Positions 9,600 to 19,676 of a stretch of DNA of 26,191 bases are shown here, piece by piece. A program made the translations under genes and the position numbers. Position 1 is the stretch's first letter, and the number at the start of each line of letters is the position of its first letter. The notes under the pieces were generated by a model. That model was not told the DNA's origin, did not search any database, and saw only the letters and a list, made by a program, of their open reading frames with translations. Source of the DNA: Lenisia limosa (lineage: Eukaryota; Breviatea); assembly GCA_001655205.1 (NCBI GenBank), contig LPNZ01004538.1, positions 1 to 26,191 on the forward strand. Reading direction: 5' to 3'.

Positions 9600-9956
9600 A
9601 TGGTGTCGGACCGTCAGTTTTTTTATAATATATTTCATATCTCGACCAATTAAAATTTCAGTTTTCCATATGAAGCGTGTTTTGTATATGATACATAAAA
9701 TTTTGTAACCTAGTTTATATTAAGTAGGGCCTAGGGTGGACTGTTTTAGGCAATAATTTTCTTCTGTTTTTCTTTCTAAATCACTACTAAGCTTGGGTAG
9801 AAGAAGGAAACAGTGATAATTAAGGGTAGGAATAGAAGGAGAGTATAATAAAGTGAACTAGTTTTTGAGATCTTACAAAAGTTGAAAAACCAACAAAAGT
9901 CCATCTTGTGTTCATTTGACCTCTAAAATAATGGCACGCAAAATATCCTTGACCCG
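9600..9956. other. No gene supported
   Basis: AT-rich spacer between the small spliced gene and the tandem repeat. Possible 3' untranslated or intergenic DNA; nothing specific is visible. Confidence 0.55.
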
Positions 9957-9976
9957 CTTTAAAGGTGGAAGAAGTG

Positions 9977-10107
9977 TATTTTCTTTATTTTACAGGGGGG
10001 GAGTGTGTTTATCTTCTTTATTTTAAAGGGGGAGGGGTATTTATCTTCTTTATTTGAAAGTGGGGAGTAGTGTTTGTCTTCTTTATTGTAAAGGGGGAGG
10101 AGTGTTT
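9977..10107. repeat. Tandem repeat, four units of about 33 bp
   Basis: Units at 9977-10010, 10011-10042, 10043-10075 and 10076-10107 follow the pattern ATCTTCTTTATTTTAAAG then a G-rich GGGGAGGAGTGTTT. A partial unit precedes them. Because the period is about 33, the minus strand reads as an 11-residue peptide repeat (NKEDKHYSPLS and variants); I regard that as a consequence of the period. The array ends exactly where the truncated transposase copy begins. Confidence 0.85.
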
Positions 10108-11276
10108 GGGCCCCTCCTGCTTGACGGTCACTCATCCCGATGCTCCCCCCCTCGCATTTCAACATCTTCTGGATCACAAGATCTTTGCTCTCCTCCCTCC
10201 TACACCTCCCATGCCTCACAACCTCTTGACCGCATGACTTTCGGTGTCTTGAAGGCTGGTGTTCGTGGCTGCCTCTCCTCCAAGGTGTCCAAGTCCTTCT
10301 CTAGGGGCATGACCAAGGCTGCTGTCTACATTGACGATGACACTGCTGAGTCTCTTCGGCTGCGTGCCACTGAGGCAGTCCTGAGTGCCAATATCACCGC
10401 CACCACTCCCGTCCTCACCGGTAAGGCTTTCGACACTGCCGGTATCAACTTCATCGATGACAAGATCAAGCTGAACCCCTGGGCTCTCTCTAAGCACTTC
10501 TCTTGAAGAGCTCTTTACTATTGGTCTCTACCCTCCTCCCTTTACAGCTGTGTCATCAACACCCTTGAGCTCATCGCTGCCATCTCTATCGCTAAGTCTG
10601 ACAATGCCACTCTCGCCAAGTCCAGTTGGCTCCAAGTCCGTGACCTTTACCGCGACAAGGAGTTCGACGCCTACACCTCCAGCAACGACTTTCCCCTTGC
10701 CTGGAACGCCAGTGTCATTGTTGCCACACCGGTATGGGGGACTGGAATACATAAGAATACTTGATAATCAGTCATATTAGAGCAGCATAATGGGGGGGGG
10801 AAAGAGTCTTTTATGATATGTAACTAACCATTATGCTCAGGCTGCCCCCGATTCCGATGGTACTGATGCCCTTGCTGAGAAGAATGCAAAAACGCACCAA
10901 TGTCGTCCCTCTCACAATCCCTGAGCGAGCCAAGCTCATTAAGGATACCATCGAAAAGGTGTGAAAAGGGTCAAATTTTGTTTGATTCTGTGAACTTGAT
11001 GCTGTTCACATTCCAATTTATTCTCAAATTACAATGATCTTATATTCTATTCATTGGGTGCTGTGTTTGCTCGCATTGTTTAACTTTTCTCAATACAAGG
11101 AATCAATAATTGCATTATTTAGGAGCTCAAAGCCAAGTTGGAACGTGAGTGTATTGCTACCCATGCCGCTACCAAGAAGGTCAGAGTTCGAAGCACAGCT
11201 GTCTCCAAGGCTACTGCACCCAAGGCTGCCCCCATCTCCTGCTGGGAGAAATATCAAGAAGGCCCGAAAGGCCTAA
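10108..11276 (+). pseudogene. DDE_1 (pogo/Tigger-like) transposase remnant, copy 2, 5'-truncated
   Basis: The copy starts abruptly at PLLLDGHSSR, the second catalytic Asp, right after the tandem repeat; the DNA-binding domain and first Asp are absent. A C7 run (10145-10151) shifts frame into FQHLLDHKIFALLPP, and a later shift returns to SHASQPLDRMTFGVLKAGVR, which carries the third Asp. The frame then runs through AVYIDDDTAESLRLRATEAV to GKAFDTAGINFIDDK and a TGA at 10504. A second segment (SSWLQVRDLYRDKEFDAYTS) ends at a GTATGG donor near 10735; it resumes after GCTCAG near 10841 with PDSDGTDALAEKN, shifts in an A5 run, and continues TNVVPLTIPERAKLIKDTIE. The last exon (from about 11124) is lysine-rich and, with one shift, ends NIKKARKA and TAA. 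It is related to but clearly diverged from copy 1 (TFGVLQTIL versus TFGVLKAGV). GC content is well above the flanks. Confidence 0.85.
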
Positions 11277-11289
11277 TGTATCTTTCACG

Positions 11290-11673
11290 ATTCTAAAGAA
11301 TTAGAGTTGATTTCTTTTTCAACATGTCAATGATGCTTGCCATTCTTTTTTGTTGAATATTGCAATTTTAGGTCATTTTTCAAGTAAGGTAACATGGGGA
11401 TATAGGCAATTGAAAAATAACCAAAAAGACGGAAATGAAAAGAGAAAAAAAAAACAGAAAAAAATGGATTATAGTCTAATTCAATTCACCCGATCATTTG
11501 CCTTACACACGAGGTGGACTTTCCGTGCCAGGCCATGAGAACCATGTCCTAAACCATATAAACCTTGAACAGGCTACTCCGGTAGGTTTAAACATTGTCG
11601 AAGTGCGGGATTCCGGGGTGATGCGCGCGGACGTCATCATACGCTCTTGTCTTCATAGATAGCATGTGTTTTT
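11290..11673. other. No gene supported
   Basis: Spacer between the transposase remnant (+) and the 3' end of the minus-strand gene. It contains an A-rich stretch near 11440-11465 and no splice-consistent exon. Confidence 0.5.
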
Positions 11674-12925
11674 CTAATATTCAAAAACAAATGTCAGGAA
11701 GAAAACCACACTACAGCCAACTGCTAACTGAGCATGGAACAGGTAGAATACCTTGGAGGTAATACAGAGCCGAACTAAGGTGAATCGCGGACCATTTGGT
11801 ACCTTGGCCACCTAAAGACAATGAAACGACTTTGCGAGCGGCCTCCTTCAGCTGTGTTCCGAGAGGAGTAGTTGTAAGCTGGATCTGGTGGAGATACTCC
11901 TCTTTGTCGGCCTCGACACATCAATTGGCTTTTTCAAGAAACTCGAAACCAACCTTTTTTCAAAAGTAATTGAATTGCTTGGTTGTTGGTTTTGCAGTTC
12001 AGCCTTTCGGTTGGCCTTGCCTCTGGCACTTGCCAGAAAATGCGCACAGCCACGGCAGGACTGGTGGTCATTCGCCCCTCTCTCATATACTCGGACACAT
12101 TGAAATAAAAAAATGGGATAATGTCAAACCAAAATATGAGACGTGATAGGAGTTGATCTTTATATTGATATGAATACTATTTTTGGTGGTTGAAACAGTA
12201 AAAATCCACAACGCAAAGAAAAGTCCATAAAATAAGCAAGCAAACGGGAGCAAAGGGTCGCTACGACATGATAATTGCCAGGATTCTGAGTAACGCTGGA
12301 AAAAATTACAAAAAAAAAAGGAAAGAAAGAAAGAAAAACAAAAACAAAAAAAATGAAAGAATGAATGATGAACAAAAACTGCTTCTTACATGAGTGACGA
12401 AGGCTGCGAATACACTATAACTTCTTCCACCAAAACACCGCATTGTGACAGGATACGTGGGCTGATTCCGCCTGATTGGTTATCTCAGTGAAAGATAACA
12501 AAGTCCTACGGCAAATCCTTGTTTTTGATGATAGCCATCACAGCATCTTGTGGGCGACACGCAAGAGACACCGATCGAACAGACCGTGTTGGCAAATGAA
12601 GCACAGAGATGCTTGTGCCAAGCGCCTCAAGCTTCAGGCAAGCCTTGGTTGAATCATTGATCTTGGTTGTCAATCTTTGTTTCAGTCACAGAAATGAAAG
12701 CCGGGAAGGGTGTCTTTTAAGGTTGATAAACCCCAAAACAACAGACAGCCTCATCAATGAGGGGTCTCATCATAAAATCCCGTCAATCACGATCACCACA
12801 ACAGCACAAAGGATACACAAGAAGGGATGCTCACTTAAGCTTAGAGTGGAGCCTCTTCTTGTGAAGCTCCGTGGTTGAACCGCAGAGATGGTGAGGAGGT
12901 TTGTAAAAATCAACACAGAGGAAAG
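11674..12925 (-). CDS. Multi-exon hypothetical protein
   Basis: Reading the minus strand, exon A (about 12925-12835; FYKPPHHLCGSTTELHKKRL) joins exon B (12674-12510; KINDSTKACLKLEALGTSIS ... QDAVMAIIKNKDLP) over a 160-nt intron. Exon B joins exon C (12471-12390; NQPTYPVTMRCFGGRSYSVF) over a 38-nt intron, and exon C joins exon D (from 12295; RYSESWQLS) over a 94-nt intron with a long pyrimidine tract. Phase is kept at all three junctions without any correction, which is strong evidence for a real gene. Downstream, ADKEEYLHQIQLTTTPLGTQ (from 11911) and a 31-nt intron leading to a TAG at 11676-11674 are probably its 3' end, but the link between exon D and that part is unresolved. The first exon is not identified. 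I recognise no domain. Confidence 0.55.
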
Positions 12926-12929
12926 CTAA

Positions 12930-13386
12930 CTCATTTTGTGTTCAAAATCATTAATATGCGACAGCTAGGCTGTGATACCTACATAAAACATTCAAGTCTG
13001 ATAAAACTACACCGACCAGGCTCACTAGCGAGAAAGGTTGTTCACCGAAAATACAATCAGCGACTTGACTTTTAATTCATAAACAGAGGATAAACACCAG
13101 ATATTGACCAGAAATAAATAAACACACAGAAAGAAAGCTAGGAAGGAAGTTCAGCTAGAAGAGTCCACTGGCAGGTTACCCTCGGTAACGGTCAAACGGA
13201 CATTTTATTAAAGCTCTTTCTGGGTTGGCTTTACACGTTCAACCCATAGAAAAAAAAGTACAGAATGGTCTAATTATCAATAATACTAAATATAGTTGTC
13301 AATTTACCCATTTTCGATTTTGATTTTTCACCAACAATTTTAAAATTCTCTGAAGCTGGTATTGTTTCAAGCAAATTAAGTTAAGA
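12930..13386. other. Spacer between divergently oriented genes
   Basis: This interval separates the known 5' part of the minus-strand gene from the coactosin start, so it should hold the coactosin promoter and perhaps the missing first exon of the minus-strand gene. It is AT-rich; no TATA-like or initiator element can be assigned with confidence. A short GGTTACC-CTC-GGTAACG inverted repeat sits near 13176-13192. Confidence 0.4.
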
Positions 13387-13849
13387 ATGTGTGATGTTTC
13401 ATCTGATGACATTAGAATTGCCTATGATGAGGTAAGAAGTGACAATCATGAAACTAACTGGTTTTTGTGAGTTTTTTTTATCTTGGCTTGTTCTTTCTTA
13501 CCCTGAAGACACAAAAAGCGCTGTATTATATCTCGCTGGTTCTGGCTCTGGGGGAATAGAGGAGGCAAGATCATACTTGAAGGATGATGGTTTACATTAT
13601 GTCTATTTTCGTGAAACTGTTGGTGACAATGAGTCTAAGAGAGCTAAATTTGTGTTTTTGTCCTGGGCAGGTGAGCAGGTTTCAGCTATTAAAAGAGCCA
13701 AAATGTCTGTGCATAAGGCAGATGTAAAAAAAGTTATTAGTTCCTTTGCAATTGAAATGCATTGTTCACAGCAAAGTGAAATCAGTCAAGGAGAGATTAA
13801 AACTACTTTGAATAAAGTTGGTGGAGCAAATTACTCTTGCAATACCTAG
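13387..13849 (+). CDS. Coactosin-like ADF-homology protein
   Basis: Coactosins are small single-domain actin-filament-binding proteins of the ADF-H superfamily, acting in the cytosol and cortex. The protein starts MCDVSSDDIRIAYDEVRSDN, typical of the coactosin N-terminus. It continues LYLAGSGSGGIEEARSYLKD, then YFRETVGDNESKRAKFVFLS (the family's TGD..SKR.KF block), then AGEQVSAIKRAKMSVHKADV (the long actin-contacting helix), and ends KVGGANYSCNT. Length, about 136 residues, is right for a whole family member. One intron interrupts it. GTGAGT at 13467 with the acceptor at 13518 (52 nt) keeps the frame. The nearer acceptor at 13508 (42 nt) would retain Thr-Lys-Ser and align a little better, but needs one base fewer in the T5 run at 13462-13466. 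The start ATG at 13387 is chosen because the homology begins there. Confidence 0.88.
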
Positions 13850-15180
13850 CAGTGAATACATTCTTAATTTTTTTTTTCCCCTGGAAATTGTCATTAGATA
13901 AGCCTCTGGGGCGTTCTCAGCGTTTCTTCCTTGAAGCTGGGGGAATCTATCAATTTGCCCGTATGTTTACAAGATCCTCCGAGCAATATGTGAAGTTGGC
14001 AATTTCTGACAAAAAATAACGCATAAAAAACGGAGGATGTGTTCTCTAGTTCTCAGAAGCATCAGGAGTATGAGTAACTACAGAAGCATAAGCGAGCAGT
14101 TATTCAAGCTTGAGATTTAAGATTCTTGCGCACATCCCCATCACTTTTTTATTTGTGTTTTTCCTTCTTCCTCCTCCTTCCCTCTTGCCCTCTTGCAGTG
14201 CCGAAAACATTGTCTCCTCAATATAAAGAAGAAAAGGTATGATGCTAGTCTGTAACGCTCGCAATCTCATTTTCCAACATTAATTATGATTATGTATAAC
14301 ACATCATATACCGCATTATGCCTCACAGCCTCATCATCATTCATAAGGTATGATCATCCCTAATCTCCTCTTCTACCATTCCCCCCCCCCTCCTTCTTCT
14401 TCACTATCCCAGATTCCTTTTTGCTCTTCTGATCTTGCTGATGCTGTTTTTTGTAAGCAACTATTTTGATATCTTTTAATAACTCTGTTCTAAGGCTGTC
14501 GTTTTTGTAGGCACAATAATTATTTTAGACGCCAACTCTAAACAAAGAATGAAGTTGGTGGTTTGAATAGATAATATTGGGCTAAGATATTCTATCATCT
14601 TACTCTACAGCGCTTTGATCAACAAGACTGTCCTTCAGACTTCAAGGCTGCGATTGAAAGTAGGTTGTCAGATTAAAGAAATGTGGTTCACTTACACAAG
14701 ACAGATTTTGCAGTTATTAGAATGTGTATGGGATAACCATTATATATGAGCCACTTAAAAAAGGGGGCATTATTGTGTGTGAGTGTGTGTGGCATTATTT
14801 TAAAATAGGAGGGTACATCACAGGCATTGCTGAGTGTCATTGAGATTTAATGCGAAGTTCATATCAAATGTGACATATTTTTATGTCTTAATTACTCGTA
14901 TGATATGCGTTTTTTTTTAACTCAGCATGTGAAGGGTAATTATTCACTTTTCTGAGTGTTTGAGAACCGACATATTGTTTCTAACATTTTAACATTTCGT
15001 TTCAAAGTATGGTCTTTTTAGAAGACTTACCATATTAAACAGCAATTGGGCTTATATAATGACTCAGTTGTAGTTGCTGCAGAGTGTTAAGGAGGCTTTT
15101 ATCAGCCATAGGCAGGCATTTAAGCCTTCATCAAAGAAGCCCTCCATCTTTAAGTACTTTTATTCACACCTCTAAGGACT
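13850..15180. other. Mostly non-coding, downstream of coactosin
   Basis: Immediately after the coactosin stop there is a short frame (QRFFLEAGGIYQFARMFTRS, ending TAA at 14017-14019) that may be a remnant or chance. A pyrimidine-rich stretch with a C10 run lies at 14381-14390. The remainder has no frame or splice pattern I can defend. Confidence 0.5.
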
Positions 15181-15226
15181 GCCGAAGCTTTGTTGCAAAT
15201 GTCCACTTTTTGATCACTATCCTTTG

Positions 15227-15417
15227 ATTGTCGTACCGGATCGAGGCGTGTTAATTCCATTAGCGTATTTCTCACAGTCAAATGTGTTCCGTCATTTCGA
15301 CCTTCGAATCGAGGTACTCTGGTCAATGCAACCTTGATGCACTTCAAAGTCACTGTTCTTTTCGGAGGCCCAACACCGGAGTGTCTAACCGTGTTTCGTC
15401 GCAACGAAAAGCAGTGA
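15227..15417 (+). CDS. Open coding-like segment, unknown
   Basis: A frame without ATG runs from a TGA near 15211 to the TGA at 15415-15417. It reads RVNSISVFLTVKCVPSFRPS and later LMHFKVTVLFGGPTPECLTV, ending RRNEKQ. The adjacent frame at 15218-15330 is also open (FDHYPLIVVPDRGVLIPLAY), and one of the two is presumably a shadow. The balanced composition suggests a real or recently decayed exon, but without splice support the call is weak. No family recognised. Confidence 0.25.
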
Positions 15418-15594
15418 ATTGGAGGGGTGAGGATGGTAGCAATGGAGCGATAGGATTCAGTTATATTGTTATTTGTATTAAACACTTAGGGGAAAACCAC
15501 CAATGAGATTGTAGAAGAATTGAGAAATAATTTAACAGACCGTACACCTTTCTATCCAAAAACACCCCCACTGCATCGGTTTTAATCTTTAGAT

Positions 15595-15788
15595 TCAACC
15601 GCCCCGTGTCATTTTCATGGACGGAATTGGCAAAAAGGGAACTGCGCCGGCCACGCAATAACCTCTTTGGAGTTCATTTCGTAAGTAATGAGAAGACGCT
15701 TGTCCAGGCAGGGTTTGGATTTATCCCCCACCAATCTGTAAAGTGTACAGAAATCGCTTTCAGTATGCAATTTGCATCTTTGAAGTAA
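15595..15788 (+). CDS. Exon-like fragment with strong donor, unknown
   Basis: A frame preceded by a TCTTTAG acceptor (ending 15592) reads FNRPVSFSWTELAKRELRRP and RNNLFGVHF, ending at a textbook GTAAGT donor at 15680. If not spliced it continues (ETLVQ-type sequence is absent; KTLVQAGFGFIPHQSVKC is read) to TAA at 15786-15788. The charged, helical composition suggests a genuine exon. No partner exon was found. Confidence 0.3.
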
Positions 15789-15799
15789 TCTACCATAGA

Positions 15800-17130
15800 A
15801 CTCATCATACCTACCTTTGGACCAAAATTCACTCCACTCCTCTGTACTCTATTACTGATAAATAGAAGAGCTTTGCAAAGTGCATTAGCAATGCGATCAC
15901 AAAATGAAGACGCTTATTTGCCAAGGCGCTTCAAGAACTCTTGCCAGTAACCTTGTGTACAAGGTTACAACGGGCTTTTGCCAAACATTTGGAAGAATTC
16001 ACCAAATGTGTCTCTTCTAAAAAATGAAATCACTCAAGATATTGTGGGAAAGGCGTTGCTACTGAGGATAGTCGTCAAATATATAATTAGTGGAGTGGGG
16101 TCTCGCAGGAGACTCGTCAAATATCTCAGATGATATAGTATAAAAATATTATTCCTTTTGTGGGTATAAATAGATGTTTGATAGGAAAATCGCTTTGATA
16201 GAGTAAAACTATTTTCTGATTTTGCTGAAATCCAAGGTTTGTAAAATAATATCCACTTCTGCAAAGATTTTTTTTTTTGTCTTGTTTATTTTAAAAAAAG
16301 TTGTTCTGGAAATTTTGACCACTGATACAATACTGGGGTATGTGGTTCTGGGGGGGGGGGAGCCAAATATATATACATATATATATCATAAATTAGTACA
16401 ATACAATATCTGATATGATATCATCTAACTATCATATACAGTATAGTATATCATACTATATATGATATGTATAACATGAATATTTGACAACCACCCTGAC
16501 ATGTCATTATATTAAAGAAATCCATTCCTATGGCCTTCAGAACGGTCTCAAAAAAGCTAATTCTGCAACTAAGTCACAAGTTTGTGAGGTTATTATTTGA
16601 TGAGGACTTGTATTAATTTTTTAAGAAATTGTTTAATAGATTGGCATATGATATAATACATATATATATTCACCGTCCATGATAAACAAAGTTGACGTTT
16701 CATTTTAATCATAGAATGTTAATTCATTGCATTTTTTAGGATAATCTTCAGAGTTAACTTCAATTAAAAACAACCAAAGAACATGTACGACAGAAGACAA
16801 ATGTTTAACCCATTTTTATGAAGAAATATGTGATATATTTTACATTTTTCCATACGCAAGACAAATAAGCATCAATCTCACCAAACTAGAAATGTTGTCA
16901 TCAACAAATAAAAGTTATTTTCACTTTTGTTAGCAACAAGAGTGTTAGGACAAGTCATATTTGGAGCTTTTTTTTGCATATTTCAAATAAATTCACAAAT
17001 AGAGGATAATTCACAGTTATATGGACGATGAACTCTCCTTGAAAGGTAGACTTAACAAACCCAGATCAAAACGATTGCCCAATGTCATAAGAAAACAACT
17101 CCCGAAATTGTTCAACTCACTTGAGATCGC
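15800..17130. other. Non-coding, with AT-rich palindromic tract
   Basis: No gene is supported. A 9-bp perfect hairpin with a 4-nt loop lies at 15947-15968. A G11 run at 16350-16360 is followed by an AT tract (16367-16475) composed of TATA/CATATA steps with several local palindromes. The rest is plain AT-rich sequence. Confidence 0.55.
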
Positions 17131-17445
17131 TCACATTGTCGAAATACTTGTACATTCAACTTCAAATGGGCTCAAAGCCAGATAAGCCAGTGACGCAGTT
17201 GCTGTGATGACATTTAAGATGCGCTTCAACGAGAGGCAACACAACATACCAATAGTCATTGGGTCTTTGGGGGTCGACCTCTTGCAATCCGAGTCTGGTC
17301 GAGCTTCTTCCTTTGATATGCCAGAATAAGTCACTAACAAGTTATCGAAAAGGCCAATACCATCCAGTGCGCAGTTCCATTCTGCACTTCCTCCATCGGT
17401 GATGCCCTCTTGTGTCGCCACATCATGGCTGTTTGTGACGCACAT
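17131..17445 (-). CDS. Hypothetical 104-residue open frame
   Basis: An ATG-initiated frame on the minus strand reads MCVTNSHDVATQEGITDGGS, then NCALDGIGLFDNLLVTYSGI, and ends with TGA. Residues 66-95 are hydrophobic enough to form one helix (IGMLCCLSLKRILNVITATA). A GTATGT lies within the frame near 17251 and could be a splice donor, so the C-terminal third may be intronic. Composition looks coding compared with the flanks. No family recognised. Confidence 0.35.
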   Translation of the reverse strand: MCVTNSHDVATQEGITDGGSAEWNCALDGIGLFDNLLVTYSGISKEEARPDSDCKRSTPKDPMTIGMLCCLSLKRILNVITATASLAYLALSPFEVECTSISTM

Positions 17446-18060
17446 GGGTTGTCAATGCTGTCAGAGAGTCTGATATCGTCGTTTTACTTTTGATCACCTG
17501 CCTCCATGACATTGTTAGACCGGAACTGAGGTTTACCTCTGTGGTATGAGGAACATTGACAAAAGAACCAAATCAGAGTCCTTTGTTTAAATATTTTGAC
17601 TATTGAGAGTACAGTCTCACACTCTACTCTTAATTGGTTTTCTTATATATATATGTTACAACCGGCATTGAGTGAGGGCGAGGTGACTGCACACCCAACA
17701 TTCCAACAAGACGCCACGTTTGTAGCTCATTTGAATAAAGAGCTGGAGGTAATTGCCTTTCTAGAAGAAGAATCATATAATGTAGTCGATTCTTGACCAA
17801 TGTAAGCGTCAGAAGTGTCCTTCAGTCGTTGTGTTTTGTCCATCAGATCTTGTCGTTGTAACACAGCAATTTTCTGTATGTTGAGCTTATTCTTTTGATA
17901 TTTTCATTGACCGCGATAAATCATGATTTTTAGCTTCATCTTCGCTCAATCATGTCAGGACCTATCACTTTCATTTTATACATATATTACATTAGATAAT
18001 GATATGCGCATTCGTGTGGCATGCCACTTTTTCTGACATTTCTGGATGATACGATATTTC
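17446..18060. other. No gene supported
   Basis: A short open frame near 17596-17796 (HPTFQQDATFVAHLNKELEV) is coding-like but isolated. Otherwise AT-rich spacer up to the MITE. Confidence 0.45.
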
Positions 18061-18063
18061 ATA

Positions 18064-18188
18064 TCCACGCATGTGATAATTGACTGACAAGTCTTAATAA
18101 AACTCTAATACACCCGGGTGAACCCTCTTGTTATCTTCGCTCATAATTTCGACTAAAAAGTCGGCCATATGGTCATATCACTGGTGGA
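18064..18188. mobile_element. 125-bp TA-flanked MITE, copy 2
   Basis: This element begins TCCACGCATGTGATAATTG and ends CACTGGTGGA, with TA at 18062-18063 and 18189-18190. It is exactly as long as the copy at 1431-1555 and lies in the same orientation. The ends are the best conserved part together with an AAGTCGGCCATATG block (18157-18171). Confidence 0.75.
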
Positions 18189-18620
18189 TATGGCACAATT
18201 CAATTTATTATTCATGAATATTGTCCTTGTAGGTATTTGGGGATGCTTGTTAAAGGTTATAAATTGTTATTGTACTGTATCCGTAATTTCTGTTTTCACT
18301 TTCAAAGAAAAGAACCGTGGGACCTGTGGATGACGAGCCTGCTCCCAAGCCATTCGAAACTTAGGTTTAAATCATCATTGAGTTTGTTTTTGAATTTCAC
18401 AGCGTTTCGTTATTGTGGACCCAGTAATATTGATGAAAGCTATTAAAAAGATGTACCTTTTCGTTGTAGTAAACCCTATTTCTGCAAACAAAAACAAATT
18501 AAACTGCAAGAAAACACAATTTGTCTGCTAAGGGGGAGGGGGAAATGGCACCCATATCCAAAAAAATGGTGGAGTGGTTAGCTGACCATGTTAAAAAATA
18601 ATTGTATAATATTTTTCCAG

Positions 18621-19173
18621 ATCTCAGAGAGATCTGACCACATCATAGCTGTCCTCTTCACACTCTACCATATCACATTGAAGGAAGTTCGATATACTAC
18701 ATATGTGTACGATGGCTCTCCTGTCAATAAGAAGGATTCTGTTGTTTGAAATGGATTAATTTCTAACACCCAGGTACTCACGGCACACTCACATTTGGAG
18801 TTCTTGTCCCAGGAGTTCAAAGTGGACAAAATACTTTCCGACTCACCACCACAAAAGCCTCTTTCTCGCCCTGCCATCCTCAACTGGCTGGTAGGCGAGC
18901 TTGGTATCAAGTTAACATGCTTCAAGGAGCTCTTTGAGTCAGTTAGCAACAGCGGTGATGGCATGCTCTGATTAAGGCCTCACCATTTCAAGGGCTTTCG
19001 TTCAAAGAGCTAGTACAGAGGTGAGGAATAAGACTTCCCATGTAGTTTTGCTTAATTGCAACAAAACAGTTCTCAGCGTTTTATTTCTTCAGGATGTGAA
19101 ACAGTGTTCACCCTACGAGCAGCCCAGGGCGTTCAACAAAAGTCTTCAGGAAATAATTGAGAGAATGGAGTAA
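18621..19173 (+). CDS. Spliced gene fragment, unknown family
   Basis: Exon 1 (18621-18743, 41 codons, after a TTTTTCCAG acceptor) reads ISERSDHIIAVLFTLYHITL and VYDGSPVNKKDSV. A 30-nt intron (18744-18773) keeps phase 0 into exon 2 (18774-18971), which reads LTAHSHLEFLSQEFKVDKIL and PAILNWLVGELGIKLTCFKE before TGA. A neighbouring frame across that stop continues with LIKASPFQGLSFKEL, and a further exon (19093-19173) reads VKQCSPYEQPRAFNKSLQEI, ending TAA. Thus the terminal part may have one frameshift. The first exon is missing. A minus-strand frame over the same DNA is discarded because it has no splice support. No domain recognised. Confidence 0.5.
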
Positions 19174-19205
19174 ATGGATGGAATATGTATAAGCGTGTCC
19201 CGCTA

Positions 19206-19265
19206 NNNNNNNNNNNNNNNNNNNNNNNNNNNNNNNNNNNNNNNNNNNNNNNNNNNNNNNNNNNN
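19206..19265. other. Assembly gap (60 N)
   Basis: A run of 60 N just downstream of the spliced fragment ending at 19173. Confidence 0.99.
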
Positions 19266-19676
19266 TTTATCAATACAACATGTCTAGGTAATTATTAAAT
19301 TAAATAGCCAGAACTTTAGTGAGAATTAGCAGATCTAAAAATTTTAACACCTACCAGCAAGAGGTAGTTTCGATTTTGCAATCAGGAAAAAGTCATGAAA
19401 AAGATTACTTTTCCTATCCAAATAAATGTATTCATAGGTGGCTTTTATAATCCAAGCAAACGCAGAGGGAAGGCAAAGGAAGGCACTGAAAAAATTGAAA
19501 TTTGAAAATGCAACATGATCAGGGGGTGATCTCTAAAAAAAATTGTGCCCAGTAAAAATACACTTCCCCCCCCCTTTTTTTAAAAAGTCTTTTTTCAAGC
19601 TTATTATCCTTTTAGTTTGTACTCATATTGATAATATTGTCATTTTGCTCGAGAAATACGAAAAACAAAGTCCCAA

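Noticed and set aside
9959-10219. Minus-strand frame with an 11-residue repeat rich in Lys, Asp and Ser
   Set aside because: The peptide repeat follows from the 33-bp tandem DNA repeat and overlaps the transposase remnant on the other strand.
12300-12365. A-rich tract as a poly(A) tail of a retroposed sequence
   Set aside because: On the minus strand it is the pyrimidine tract just before a phase-consistent splice acceptor, which explains it.
15285-15330. tRNA-like TTCGAATCGAG motif
   Set aside because: No matching acceptor stem, D arm or anticodon arm could be folded around it.
16367-16475. AT palindromes as a replication origin or terminator
   Set aside because: They are low-complexity TATA steps; no initiator site or conserved element accompanies them.
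18665-18964. Minus-strand open frame of 99 codons
   Set aside because: The plus strand over the same DNA shows a phase-consistent 30-nt intron and better exon borders; the minus frame is its shadow.
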